From Asterella californica (Eukaryota; Streptophyta; Marchantiopsida; Marchantiales; Aytoniaceae): a stretch of DNA of 64,000 nucleotides. The notes beneath the pieces are model-generated. The model was not told the origin of the DNA and did no database searches. It was given only the letters and a program-made list of their open reading frames with translations. A program made the position numbers and the translations under genes. Location: positions 23,788,001 through 23,852,000 of the forward strand of contig JAYKYS010000009.1 of the NCBI GenBank assembly GCA_036924285.1. The letters run 5' to 3'. Positions 1-10,486 of this stretch are shown here, piece by piece (position 1 is the stretch's first letter; each line of letters starts with the position of its first letter).

Positions 1-408
1 TTTGCAGGAAGAGCAATTTACTCAATGGGAGATCTTTACTCAGGGTATGATCAATTTCAACTAGCGGAGGAGAGCAGAAGCTTCACGACAATGAGGACAC
101 CTTTGGAATTGGTTAAGATGTGTACCTTACCACAAGGAGCTACCAACTCGGTAGCACACATGATGAACGAGATGAATCGAGTTCTAAGGGACTTCATCCC
201 TAAAAAGACGATGTCGTTCTTGGATGACATCCCCATCAAAGGATGTGTGGAAGATGAGAAGGATGAAGCATTAGATCAGAGGGGGTGTCGGTGATATGTC
301 ACCGATCACATCGCAGATTGTGAGAAGATCTTATCTCGACTTGAGGAAGTTCATCTTACGCTGTCTGGTGCGAAGTCTACATTTGGGGTTAGAGAGGTTT
401 TGATCGTT
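1..408 (+). pseudogene. Ty3-type reverse transcriptase fragment (element A)
   Basis: This is the middle of a Ty3 (Metaviridae-type) reverse transcriptase domain that runs in from before the window. The segment PQGATNSVAHMMNEMNRVL matches the conserved LPFGLxNAPxxFQxxMNxV block. It is followed by SFLDDIPIKG, an FLDD version of the catalytic YxDD box. The frame is open from base 1, has a TGA at 292-294, and then continues in the same frame through a conserved-looking HIADCEKILSRLEE stretch (normally H...L...VF..L). Near 405-415 the reading moves to another frame, so there is at least one frameshift. The product would copy element RNA into DNA in cytoplasmic particles. It cannot work as it stands. 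Confidence 0.85.
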
Positions 409-413
409 GTCAT

Positions 414-1310
414 TTGTGTGGATCGTTTGGTCCGAAGCCAGATCCAAACAAGGTGGATGCGATTGGAAGGATGAAGGAGGTTTGCAACTCGCTGACAGAA
501 GTAAGAAGATTTTTGGGTGCTTGTGTATTCTACCACATTTGGATTCTTCACTATGCGCATGTGACGGATCCGTTGTATGGATTGTTGCGTAAGGGTCATA
601 AGTTCAGATGGGAGGAAGAGCATACTGATGCGATAAGGAAGCTGAAGTCTTTACTATCATCTCCTCCAGTTCTGGAAAGGATTGATTACAAGGGTGCTAG
701 GCCGGTGGTTCTTACTGTGGATACAAGTCCAGTTGCAATTGGATGGGCAGTCGGACAGGATGATGAGGATGGAGACAGGTTTGCGGTTAGGTTCGAAGCG
801 AAGGTGTTAAGTGCTCGACAACGTACTTACTCGCAAGTGAAGAGAGAATTGTGGGGTATTGTTTCAGCTATGAAAACTGAGAAAGAGTATTTGATTGGAG
901 CAGTAGTGGTGGTTGAAACTGATTGCTTGCCGTTGTTAGGGATGATCATGAATTGTTCAACTCCTGATATTGTGATGTCACGATGGATCGCATATATCAA
1001 GTCGTTGAACCCGGAGTTTAGACATATTGCAGGGAAGGATAATCTGATGGCGGATATGTTATCTCGGGCTCGATATGACGGGGAGGATGAGATGGTAGAA
1101 GATATTGACGACGTGGGTACAGAGTTCTATTCGATTGCACAAACAGGAAGAGAAGATGAGTTATTTGTTGAAGGGTTGTATGATGGTGATTTGCTTGATA
1201 TTGGGAGGTATCTTAGTACGATGGTTAAGCAGACAGGTTGGACGGATGAGAGGTTTCGGAGAGTTCGAAGGAAGGCCTACAACTTCATGTTGCAGGATGG
1301 GTTTTTTTGA
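414..1310 (+). pseudogene. Ty3 RT connection and RNase H domain (element A)
   Basis: This 298-codon open stretch continues the polyprotein of element A in a new frame. It starts with the RT thumb region (RRFLGACVFYHIWI, matching the RxFLGxxxYYRxFI block). RNase H follows: LTVDTSPVAIGWAV corresponds to LxxDAS..AIGAVL, KRELWGIVSAM holds the catalytic glutamate, VETDCLPL is the TDxxxL block, and HIAGKDNLMADMLSR matches the HxPGxxNxxADxLSR end motif. The first catalytic aspartate sits in a DTS rather than a DAS context. The frame ends in TGA at 1308-1310, but the same frame goes on into the integrase, so this is a nonsense stop and not a real protein end. Confidence 0.85.
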
Positions 1311-2546
1311 AAGCGACCGAAGCAGAAAGGTGGGGTACCGCTACGGGTGATTTGTAACAAAGAAGATCGGTAGAAGTTGCTCAAGGCGTTCCATGAGAGT
1401 CTTTGGACTGGACATCGAGGGATTTGGGCCACTTTTACCAAGATGAAAGAGCGGTATTGGTGAAAAAACATGTACAAGGATGTTGTATCCTTTGTGGAGT
1501 CTTGTTTGACATGTCAGATGTATTCGAACATCCGACATCGTGACGGATTACACTCGACTTATTCGTTGACAATCCACTTCAAGTGGGTGGTAGACTTGGT
1601 GATTATGCCGGTTGGATTGTGGCAGATGAGATACTTGGTACTTGCTAGAGAAGATCTTTCAAATCAGATCGAGGGTAGGGCTCTTCGGACGAAGACAACT
1701 GAAGGGGTATGTAGATTTCTCTAGGAAGAGGTTGTTTGTCGATATGGATGTGTGGGAAAGATCACTGTAGATCGGGGAGAGTTAGATGCACATGAGGCTC
1801 GTGAATTCTTTGCAAGGTGCGGGGTGAGGTTGTCACTGACAACTGCTTACAACCCCGAAGGGAATGCCAAGAGTGAACGCGATCATCCGCTCATTGTGAA
1901 GACTTTGGTGAAGACCTGCAATGGAAGGGTGCGCGAATGGTCTCGACTCTTACCATTTGCGTTATGGACAGATCAAATGACACATAGCTCGATGACAGGT
2001 TACATGCCAGTGGAACTCATCACAGGTCAGAAACCTATCATGCCGATTGAAGAACACGTTCTAACATGGAGTGTGTTACCTTGGGAAGACAATCTGACTA
2101 GGGAAGAGCTTCTTGCTATTCGAATTAGGCAGTTAGAGAGAAGACCTGAGGATATCCAAGCTGCTTTGGATAGGTTGCGAGAAGCGCGGTTGAAGAACAA
2201 GGTCAGATTTGATCATCGACATCGTTTGAGACCTAAAGAAATCAAGGAAGGTGATTGGGTGTTAGTCTATGACAACAGTCTAGACAACCAGCATAGTGCA
2301 CACCGAAAGTTTTCCAGGCAATGGTTTAGTCCGTATGTGGTGAAGAAGGTTCATGACAACGCAACTTACGCTCTGCAAGAGTTGGATGGAACGAGCTTGA
2401 AGATACCAGTGGCAGGTAAACGTGTCAAGATTTTCAAAAAGAGAGATGAGGAGGTCGATCTAGCAGATATCTTGACGGAGTTTCAGTTTGAGGATGAGGA
2501 TTATGCAGAAGACCTTGAAGGTGAAGTTGGCTACGACGAGAAGTAG
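1311..2546 (+). pseudogene. Ty3 integrase (element A)
   Basis: The same frame continues through an integrase that would insert element DNA into the genome. The N-terminal zinc-binding part is visible at about 1395-1525: two histidines in HESLWTGH and a CLTCQ cysteine pair. The catalytic core has its first aspartate in KWVVDLVI (about 1591), the second in ITVDRGE (about 1770) and the glutamate in GNAKSERDH (about 1875), which is the D,D-35-E layout. The C-terminal part carries KFSRQWFSPYVVKKV, resembling the GPY/F module. I see no chromodomain after it. In-frame stops lie at 1371, 1461 and 1722. From 1752 to the TAG at 2544-2546 the frame is fully open (264 codons). Confidence 0.87.
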
Positions 2547-3718
2547 GACGATAAGCCGATCCACTCCTTGGTTGGTATCTTTGGTGCATACTTGAGGGTG
2601 CACAGGTTCAGAGGGGGGTGGATGTCGTGTCGTGGACCAGCTCCTATTTGAAATTCAGACTTTGATGCTTGTCGCTCCAAAGACACTCATGAGAAAGACA
2701 AGCTAGGCCCTAGCTTACAGGCTTTTGGCATCATTTCGGATCTCCATTTTCATCACATAGATGGGTAGAGCTCCTTGTCAGCTTTCCATAAGCACTTCAT
2801 CTACTTTGTTTGGACGCCTAGTGGTGAAGTTACAAGACTCAAAAGATGGAGAAAACAAGCTAGGCTCCAGCTTACGGGTTTTTGGCACAACTTCGGATCT
2901 TCGTTTTTATCGCATCAGTGGATAGAGCTCCTTGTCAGCTTTCCATATGCACTTCATCTACTTCGTTTGGACGCCTAATGGAAAAGTTACAAGACTCGAA
3001 AGATGGAGAAAACAAGCTAGGCCCCAGCTAACGGGCTTTTGGCGCAACTTCGGATCTTCACTTTCATCACATAGATGGGTGGAGCTCGTTGTTAGCTTCC
3101 CATGGGCATCTTGTTTACGTCGTTTGGACATCTAGTGAAGAAGTTATGCGACTCGAAAGAATGCAAAATCAAGCTAGGCTCTAGTTTACTTGCTGACTGG
3201 GTATTTGAGGCTTCGGGCGTTATATCAAAGACGCAAGGGGCCAGCTTCCTCATTATTGAGAGAACTTTGTACGTACAGAGACTGACGCAAGGAGGTTGCT
3301 TAAAGGACTTGCTTGTTCCTGCGATCTGTCGGTGGACGTTTTGGAGAATTGGGAAATCCAATACACACGCGCAAGGTGTCATCAGTTTCAGATCTATGCA
3401 GGCTACGCATAGGTTAAGACGGTTTGAGAAGAGACGGATCGAGGGTTGTGTACTGAGAGAAATTGAGACGCAGGAAGCAGATTTGAAGTTTTCAGTTACC
3501 TGTGAAGGAAAGTTGGATCGTTCGGGCCGTTCCAGAGTCCAAACTTGATGTCCTTGGATCCAACGGGATCATAACAACGAGTTCTTCAGGAAATTGAAGA
3601 CGATACGAAGTTTCATCGGGCGGTTTGGGAGTTTTGAGTGAAATTGACTCGCAGGGAAGCGCTTACATCAGACTTTTGTTCGCCTGCGACCTGAGATTGG
3701 GTTGTTCTTCACGATCGG
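2547..3718 (+). mobile_element. 3' untranslated part of Ty3 element A
   Basis: No protein is supported here. The stretch directly follows the integrase stop and is matched, diverged, by 29,169-30,017 in element B, which also begins just after a pol stop. The pairing shows that it belongs to the element and not to the host. A 148-codon open frame at 3,102-3,548 is not kept open in the related copy, so I do not call it a gene. The 157-bp tandem repeat lies in its first half. Confidence 0.6.
2690..3190 (+). repeat. 157-bp tandem repeat, about three units
   Basis: The landmark CAAGCTAGGC recurs at about 2,700, 2,856, 3,013 and 3,170, a spacing of about 157 bases. Two short open frames begin exactly 157 bases apart (2,775 and 2,932) and encode near-identical peptides, which confirms the period. 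Units are about 85-90% alike by eye. Element B has only about one diverged unit at 29,370-29,490, so the array seems to have expanded in element A after the two copies separated. Confidence 0.8.
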
Positions 3719-4640
3719 TGAGCCAAGCTCTTCGTTCTTGGTGCCTACGCGATCAAGGAGTCTTCATGTACGCATAGGAGAAGACTGTACGTGAATTGGA
3801 TTGTTGGTTTGGGTGTGGTGAGCAAGTTTGAACCGTAGGGAGCTGATTTACGTCAGTTTTTTGCAACATGCGACCAAATTTCTTGCGTGGTTTTGCAAGG
3901 GGAACTCCAAACGACTTGTTTGGAGTCTTGTTGGGTTTAGGGTAGCTAGATCTATCTGCCAGGGAAGACGGATGTCAGTTTAGACAATCCGTTTTGCAGT
4001 GTGTGCGGTTTTAAGCCGCAGGGAGGAATTTTTGAAGGTTCGATCACCTGCGACCAAAAATCGACGATATCTCGGCTGTTGGGAGTCGGATCTGAAGGTT
4101 TCTTGGGTTAACGGAGTCAGCGGAGGAGACCCTATCGACATCTGAAGTCCGTTCAGCGAAAGGAGGAAGTCCACAGATAAGCCTTTTTCGGTTTCTTCGC
4201 TACGGGTTTTGCTCTTTTGAGTTCGTTAGAGTTCTGGTTGGCTGTATACATCTTGTGGTAGCTAGCTTTAGCTAAGAGCTTATACATGGATGTGGTTTGG
4301 ACTTGGGTTTGGATCGTGTGATACTGCTGTGGCTCTGTTTGTTAGCAAAGAGAAGTTTCTCTTGCTTTGAGCTACGCTTCGGTGGTTTTGGATCAGGGTT
4401 GTGATTCAAGGGTTGTTTTCAGGGGCTTTTGAAGCAGGTTACAGACTGCTCTGGTCTGGTTCTCAGTTCTGTGCTCTTAGGAGAAAGAACCGGCAGTGTA
4501 CATACATTTGGAGTGTATATATCACAGTGTTCGTTTTCGTGGTTGTTTTTCTCTATCTTGTCTTTGTTTCAGCACACAGCCAAGAACCTCGTGTTTTCCT
4601 GGACATCCTTCACGCAATATCCGACACGATACCGATAACA
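3719..4640 (+). mobile_element. 3' LTR of Ty3 element A
   Basis: This block is shared with 21,727-22,620 and 30,018-30,826. Landmarks in the same order are an ACGCATAnGAGAAGAC segment, a long run around TTTCTTGCGTGnTTTTGCGAG, CGACTTGTTTGGAGTCTTGTTG and an end near ATACGATA. Its position after the pol stop, and its presence at both ends of element B, identify it as the long terminal repeat. The start is set at TGAGC by comparison of the copies. The exact 3' end and the target duplication are not resolved. Identity to the B copies is roughly 80% by eye. Confidence 0.65.
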
Positions 4641-4978
4641 CCAACCCTCAAGGATGCATCGACATACTTGAAGCTCTGTTGCACTAAGCCACACGTACTT
4701 ACTGTGAGTCGAAGGCTCAGTCCTTCCCAAGTTCTCACAGTCTAGCTTCCACTCTCAGAAGACGAATCTAGTCTTCCAGAAGACAGCTATTCCGTCTTCC
4801 GGGATTCTAACAGTGCTTCCTAACTAGCTCTAGTGTAGTTTCTTCCTCTCAACTCCAAATCAACAACTTAGTGTCTTGTCAGAAAGTAATAGTCTTCTTA
4901 CGAGTGAAACACAAAACCGGGCTCTCTAGCAATCACTATAGCTGGTCAAAGTTCACCAAATCCAAAGCTTTCACGTGA
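4641..4978. other. GAAGAC/GTCTTC-rich spacer
   Basis: No gene is recognisable. Between 4,755 and 4,800 there are four GAAGAC or GTCTTC hexamers in about 45 bases, arranged as small inverted pairs. The same composition returns at 6,400-7,985, on the other side of repeat E copy 1. The two parts may therefore be one older sequence split by that repeat. Confidence 0.4.
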
Positions 4979-6303
4979 TGTCGTGTTGTGGTATGGCTCT
5001 TGTATGAAATTCTGTTATAACTTAAAATGTGTTTCTTTTTTGTGTTTCGTGAACTTTATAGCGTAACTCACCTAATGGTGTGATGGGTGCCACGATCACG
5101 ATTATTTGTATAAGTGATCGCACGGCAATGAAATGTATCTCATCAACAATCAGTGTTTGTTCACTTCAGTGGTCCTTGTTGTCAAATTGGGTGTAAAATG
5201 GTGGATCGAGGGTTTGTGAAGCATTTTCTCTTAACGGGTGATTCGTGGGAATTTCTCAGTTGTCTGCATGGAGGAGTGAAGAATTGCATGAGTGGTGGTT
5301 ATGGACGGAGGTTTGGTATCACCTCTGGATCTTTTTTTCTCGAATCCATTTCACATCAAGCTTCATTGCATCCACCTTGACCACTTTCGACAATGGTTTG
5401 TTTCGTATTTTGATGATGAATTCATGAGAAGAGTGATGGACTTACCGCTTCTGGTGATCCTTCCTATTGTTACATTAGATCGAACGGTGTACATCTTGTT
5501 GTGAAGAAGAATGGATCTCAGCTATCCAATCAACGTTCTTTTTAACATTTGGGTCGATATTTGGTGTCATTGTATACTAAAGATCAATCATGGAGCATGG
5601 ATCGTGAAGAACTTTGGGGAAGAGTATTTCAATCGAATGATAGCTTCATCATTTTTTTTGTCGTACTTTTTATTATAGATCATTTCTAGGTTGTAATATT
5701 GATTCTGTATTAATCAGCGATTAGTTGAGCGGTTCAGTGTATTTACGTTCTGTAAAGAATCTTTCAACATGTCTTAAGGATTTTTATGATTTTTTCTAGT
5801 CTTATTGGTGTATAGTGTTTTCTTAGGTGTTACAAGTCGTTATAGTGTAAAAAACTGAATGAGGAAAAAACAAAATTAGAGCTCTTTTTGCTCTCATTGG
5901 TCTACTTTTGGACCAATGGTGTTGTAGCTATTCTTCACGATATTTTTTGTGGTTTCAGGAGGCTTTGGATGTCCATTCAAAGAAGGATATAGTTGGAAAG
6001 CTCTCGACCAGAGCTACAATATGGGTTGAAGAATTGAGTGATTTCATGGAGGATTGAGGGCACTACGATCAATTCAGTGGAGGGTGAAATTTGTACCCAT
6101 TGTTATGTTTTGTTCAAGCCACATGTCTCTGCACAGCCATATACCTAGTGTACTCCTAGACAGAAAAACATGTTATACGATAGCGCACTGAGACTTTTTA
6201 CCCAATCTGAAACTTCTCCTCCCAAGTTCAGGAACACAACAACATAACCCTTCCAAAATACTTTTTTGCAATATTGATAAGATGAAAACATACTTCTTTA
6301 GTC
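4979..6303 (+). repeat. Dispersed repeat family E, copy 1
   Basis: The part from about 5,326 to 6,303 is roughly 95% identical by eye to 17,317-18,212, apart from small indels. The similarity stops abruptly after ACTTCTTTAGTCT in both. The part from 4,979 to about 5,575 is more distantly matched by 31,776-32,365, starting from the shared TGTCGTGTTGTG. No convincing protein frame exists. The TG start and the length are compatible with an LTR or leader of an unplaced retroelement, but the family is not identified. Confidence 0.7.
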
Positions 6304-8000
6304 TATATCTAAACAATCCTAACTAAGCAAGGCCTCGCATAGATTCCTAAGAAGACAACCCACCTTGCATTACATCCTACTTCCTAACAGAAGATACAAG
6401 ATATGCGAGAAGTAGAGTTGTACGAAAAGTTCAGAAGACGGTCGCGGGCTCCTGCGATGACAGTGGCCTCCAGGAAGACTCCCGGGACAGCTTCTGATTC
6501 AATAACATTCTTGGAAGACTTCCCGAAGCCAGGCTTCCCTTCACTGGTCTCACCTGTCTTCTACTTCTTACACGCAATCTAACCTCACAACAGACACAAG
6601 ACATTCGCACTCTGTTCTTCCGATTTCTCACCTCTCATACACACTCAGAAGAAGCTTGCTGCATGACGGGAAGACATGTCCCTTGACCATTCTCTGCTGA
6701 TTCTGCCAGCAAGACTTCTCACAACTCTCTTCTAAGTTCGGGAAGAAGAAGGAATAGGCTGCTATGGGTTGGACAGAAGAGACCCGTAACGGATCCTCAC
6801 GTCTTCTCGCGCATTCTGCCAGCCTTTCCAGTCTTCTAGTCTCTCTAGGAAGATGTGGATTTGAGAAGATCGGGAGGCGTAGGCCTGGATCTCAACTTTC
6901 AACTTTTCGAAACAACAAACAACTCACCAAGTCACTCAAGATTCGTACCAAGCCTTTATCAACACAAAAGCAAATCCAATCCACTCTCGATACGAATTGC
7001 ACACAGTCATATTCCGAAGACTTCAGACATCCAGAAGCGTCTTCCGAAGATGTTCAGATCTTCCGAAGCGTCTTTTGTTCAAGGATTCGGGAGGTGAGGT
7101 GAGGTGCGGTAGGGTAGGGAAATTGATAGCTGCGGGATCGAATTTGAGAACGACGGACAGGGAAGCTCGATTATAGTTTGGGAAGAAGCTAGAAGATGAC
7201 TGTCAAAAATTGAACAGCGCTTTCACAAATTTCACAAATGTCACAAATTTCACAAAAGGAAAATACGGAATGGAGAAACAATCGATCGGTTTGCTTGCAA
7301 ACGACCGAGGAAGCGCGGGGGATACTGAACAAGAGGCGAGAAGTGGTAGGAAGTGAAGAGAACATGAGAAGAACCTCAAACAGTCTTCTGTCTGCTTCCG
7401 TAGTGTCTTCAGTCTTCTGCGTGCTTCCAGCTCCGACCCCAGCTCCAATGTGACTCCACAGAGCTGCTGCTGCCGTCAATGTCTTGCCACTCCTCAATCG
7501 AACAAGACTCCACCTCTGATTCTTCTCAGTCGTCCTTCAATGTTTGTTTCTGGGAGTCTATAGAAGACTCCTTCAGCTCTATGATGCTTCCTTCTCTCAG
7601 AATTTCGTCCTCGCCTTCTCTCTAGCTGCGAATTGATCCTTGCTCTACTTGATTTCATTCTGCTGGCCCTCCTCACTCAATTCGATCTTCTATTCAAAAT
7701 GCCCTTGATGCGAGAAGCGGTGGTGTTCCTGCGCTAATGCGTCTCCTTCGTATCTTCTCGTGCAGTTTAGTGGTTCTTCGACCTACCTGACCTTCCTGAC
7801 CTACCTACTACCTTGGTGCTACCTGGTAGGTACACCTACTTCTTTACTGAGTAATACGCGGTTAGGCTTCTACGGTCGTTATCTTCTGGAAGATACGTGT
7901 CTTCCGTCTTCCGTCGTCTTTTGTCTTCCGAAGACACAACTGATAGGACGCTTCCCGGAAGACGGCCGTCTTCCGAAGAAGTTGTGAAAAAGATCGTAAG
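6304..8000. other. GAAGAC/GTCTTC-rich region without a recognised gene
   Basis: Several open frames of 60-112 codons overlap here on both strands, and none resembles a known protein. What stands out is the density of GAAGAC and its complement, often as facing pairs around CCGG or CC, for example at 7,015-7,080, 7,375-7,425 and 7,875-7,980. Short simple repeats lie at 7,222-7,257 and 7,785-7,835. This may be decayed repeat DNA. Confidence 0.4.
7222..7257. repeat. 9-bp short tandem repeat
   Basis: The unit TTCACAAAT occurs about four times head to tail with single-base differences. It is a minor simple repeat in non-coding DNA. Confidence 0.75.
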
Positions 8001-8736
8001 ATCATCTTCCTTCTAAGGAAGCCGTAATCTTAAGTAACAAAGCATCTTCAGTTATACAAACAAGTTATTAACCTTAAAAATTTCAAAAATTCGTGAATCC
8101 TGTATCTAAACTATCTCGTTATTTTTAAGTTGAATCACTGAGTTCAGTTTTTTAGCTTTCTCGAGATTCACATAGCTAGAGATATATCTTTACTGTATTT
8201 AAAAGAAGGAACTTTGACAATAGATCTATATCTAGTATTAAATCCGTTTTATAGTTTATATTATATGAAATTAAGATATTAATATTTTCAAAAAATATAA
8301 TATCATTATATTATATTATAAATATCAAAAAGTGGAAATAAAATACTAAAGAGCTGAAAATAAAACCAATATTTATAATCAAAATAATAATGAAGGTTAC
8401 ATATGATACTCAGAGTCCACAATGCACTTCCCCAAGATGATACTTGGATAATAGTTCCACGGTTAATTAGGAAAGAGGCTCGCTTGACTTGAGGTTACTG
8501 CTACATCTAGTTCCATCAAACTACATCCACAGAATGTAATCGAGGAAGTGATAAAGAAAACAAAAAACTCAAGGAAGTATCATATGTTCATATGTTTTTC
8601 GGGATATCACTAATAAGATTAAAATTACTAAATTATGAATGAAAATTTATTCTTGAAAACATGGTTAGAAGAACATTACGAAACCATGAGAGTATAAAAA
8701 GTCACATTACCAATAGTAGGGAATGGGAACGCTATC
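8001..8736. other. AT-rich DNA, nothing recognised
   Basis: The sequence turns sharply AT-rich after about 8,080. I see no open frame of useful length, no repeat and no motif that I can name. Confidence 0.4.
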
Positions 8737-8932
8737 AATAATCAGCAACTGATGTCAACATGTTTTACTGATATAAGGAGATAAGTATCAACCTCTATAA
8801 CTATCCAAATTATACTTATCCATTTCCAGTTTATAGTTATCGATTTCGATATTTATTTTCTGAGTTTTACTCATATCAGGAGATCTTTCCTGATATCAGT
8901 TCATGATTGTTGATAGACTACTCGTCCCCCAA
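8737..8932 (+). repeat. Left copy of a long-range direct repeat
   Basis: This stretch resembles 16,190-16,380. Shared landmarks in order are AATCAGCAAnTGAT, TTTTACTGA, GGAGATA, AACTATCCAA, TTATAGTTATCGA and TGATAGACTACTC. Identity is only moderate. The two copies lie about 7.4 kb apart in the same orientation and may be ends of one old element, but no protein-coding interior is visible. Confidence 0.45.
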
Positions 8933-10197
8933 GTGGAACTAGTAATGTTTTCTTTTTAAATAAGTATCATTGCGATAAATCACACTAAACATTTTTGGAA
9001 ATAAATGAATTCTTCAAGGGATTTTTTGAAGTTTTCTCAATGTTGTCTTTTCATATACAACCAGTAACAAGGCGATTATACTCTTGAGGAGAATATACCT
9101 TCACCGAAGTATCCTTGCTTCTGTCCTCTGAATTCTCTTTTCCAATATTTGTATCATCGACATGAGTAACTTCAAATAACTCTGCAAAGAGAATTTCAGA
9201 GCATCAACTGAATTAACTGAATTAAGTACGAAGTACTCGGAAGTATGGTAGGAATGAAATCGTGATACATTTGGAGGAATGATGAAAATTACTTAAAAGA
9301 AATGTATTTAACTGACTTAAAGAATTTACTTGAAGAAATGACATAATAAGGAGATGGAAAAGTTGGAAAACACCTTACATAGAGAAATTTTGTCATCCTT
9401 TTATAAAACTAAATCAGATATCATTTATTTCAATTCAAAATCTTTGTACTGTTAGTTCCTTTACTGTTGTCATCATGTTTATACTTATTTTGATAATATT
9501 ATACTTGCATACATGCCCAGTTAACCGCCAGAAGTACAACAATTAGTCAGGGAAGAAATATGAATAAAGTTTTGTCTGTGTTATAAAATTCGGATACTTT
9601 AAATTACAACTTTTTATATGCTTATCTGCTAAAATTTCAATAATTGTCATGCTTTATAGGTTCATATCTATATATATATCTATATGTAGCTCAAATTTCC
9701 TGTTTATACAACAAAATATTTTTATGGTTTATTATCATAAGAGATCACAATGAAGGGAGGCGAGATACTGTAGTTAGTAATATGTCTATGATACGTAAAC
9801 CTCTAACAATCGCTAACAACAACCAGTTACCCGCTAATGGGTTCTTAATTTAAGTTCACTCAACTTACATGACATGGAGTATAAAAATGTGTTACATTCT
9901 AGAATATCATGAATTTCAGAATTCACGTGAGAATAATTTGAAATATTTATAATAATTTCTTAAAATATAAAATTAACATAATTTGATGTACAATGTCATA
10001 CATTCATGAGAAGACCACAAGTCTGATGATCAACAAAATAAATATATTAGTGTCAAGCAATTTTAATTTTTGATTAGTCAAGAAGTAACTATCAATAGAT
10101 ATCTAAAATTTTTTTCTCATTCTAATATTGTACAGTCAATCTTACATAAAAGATGTTCGTCATAAAAAGTTCAAAATATGATTTTCGTCTAGAGAAG
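8933..10197. other. AT-rich DNA without a recognised gene
   Basis: Only short open frames occur, such as a 69-codon one at 9,644-9,853, and none has a motif that I know. No repeat relation to the rest of the window was seen. Confidence 0.35.
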
Positions 10198-10486
10198 AGC
10201 AATCAGTAAACTACAAAGGCTACGCCCCTTGAATGTGGAGAAGTCTATGAGTTACAGTGACTTCACTCCCCTAATCTTGAGGAGCTAGTGAACTGCAAGA
10301 ACTACACCATTTTGGTGCAAAGTAGCCCATGAACTTCACGGACTATCTCGTTCGATTCAAAGTTGATTGATAACTTCAGGGGTTACATGAGTTTGGTGCG
10401 GAGCAGTCCACAAAATACATAGACTGTAATCCACAAGTGTGGAACAATATATAGTTCAAAAATCTCTGGTGTAAATTTGTCTTTGG
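10198..10486 (+). repeat. Degenerate minisatellite of about 41 bp, seven units
   Basis: Cutting the sequence before each AGYnGTCC- or AACAATA-like start gives units of 41, 44, 38, 40, 41, 41 and 44 bases. The shared pattern is an AG start, then TGAACTnCAnGGACTAC, then a T/G-rich end such as TTnGGTGnGG. Units are strongly diverged, perhaps 55-65% alike, so this is an old array. An eighth, weaker unit may follow to about 10,535. Confidence 0.6.

Noticed and set aside
3102..3548. 148-codon open frame after the 157-bp repeats
   Set aside because: It lies in the untranslated part of element A, and the collinear region of element B is not open.
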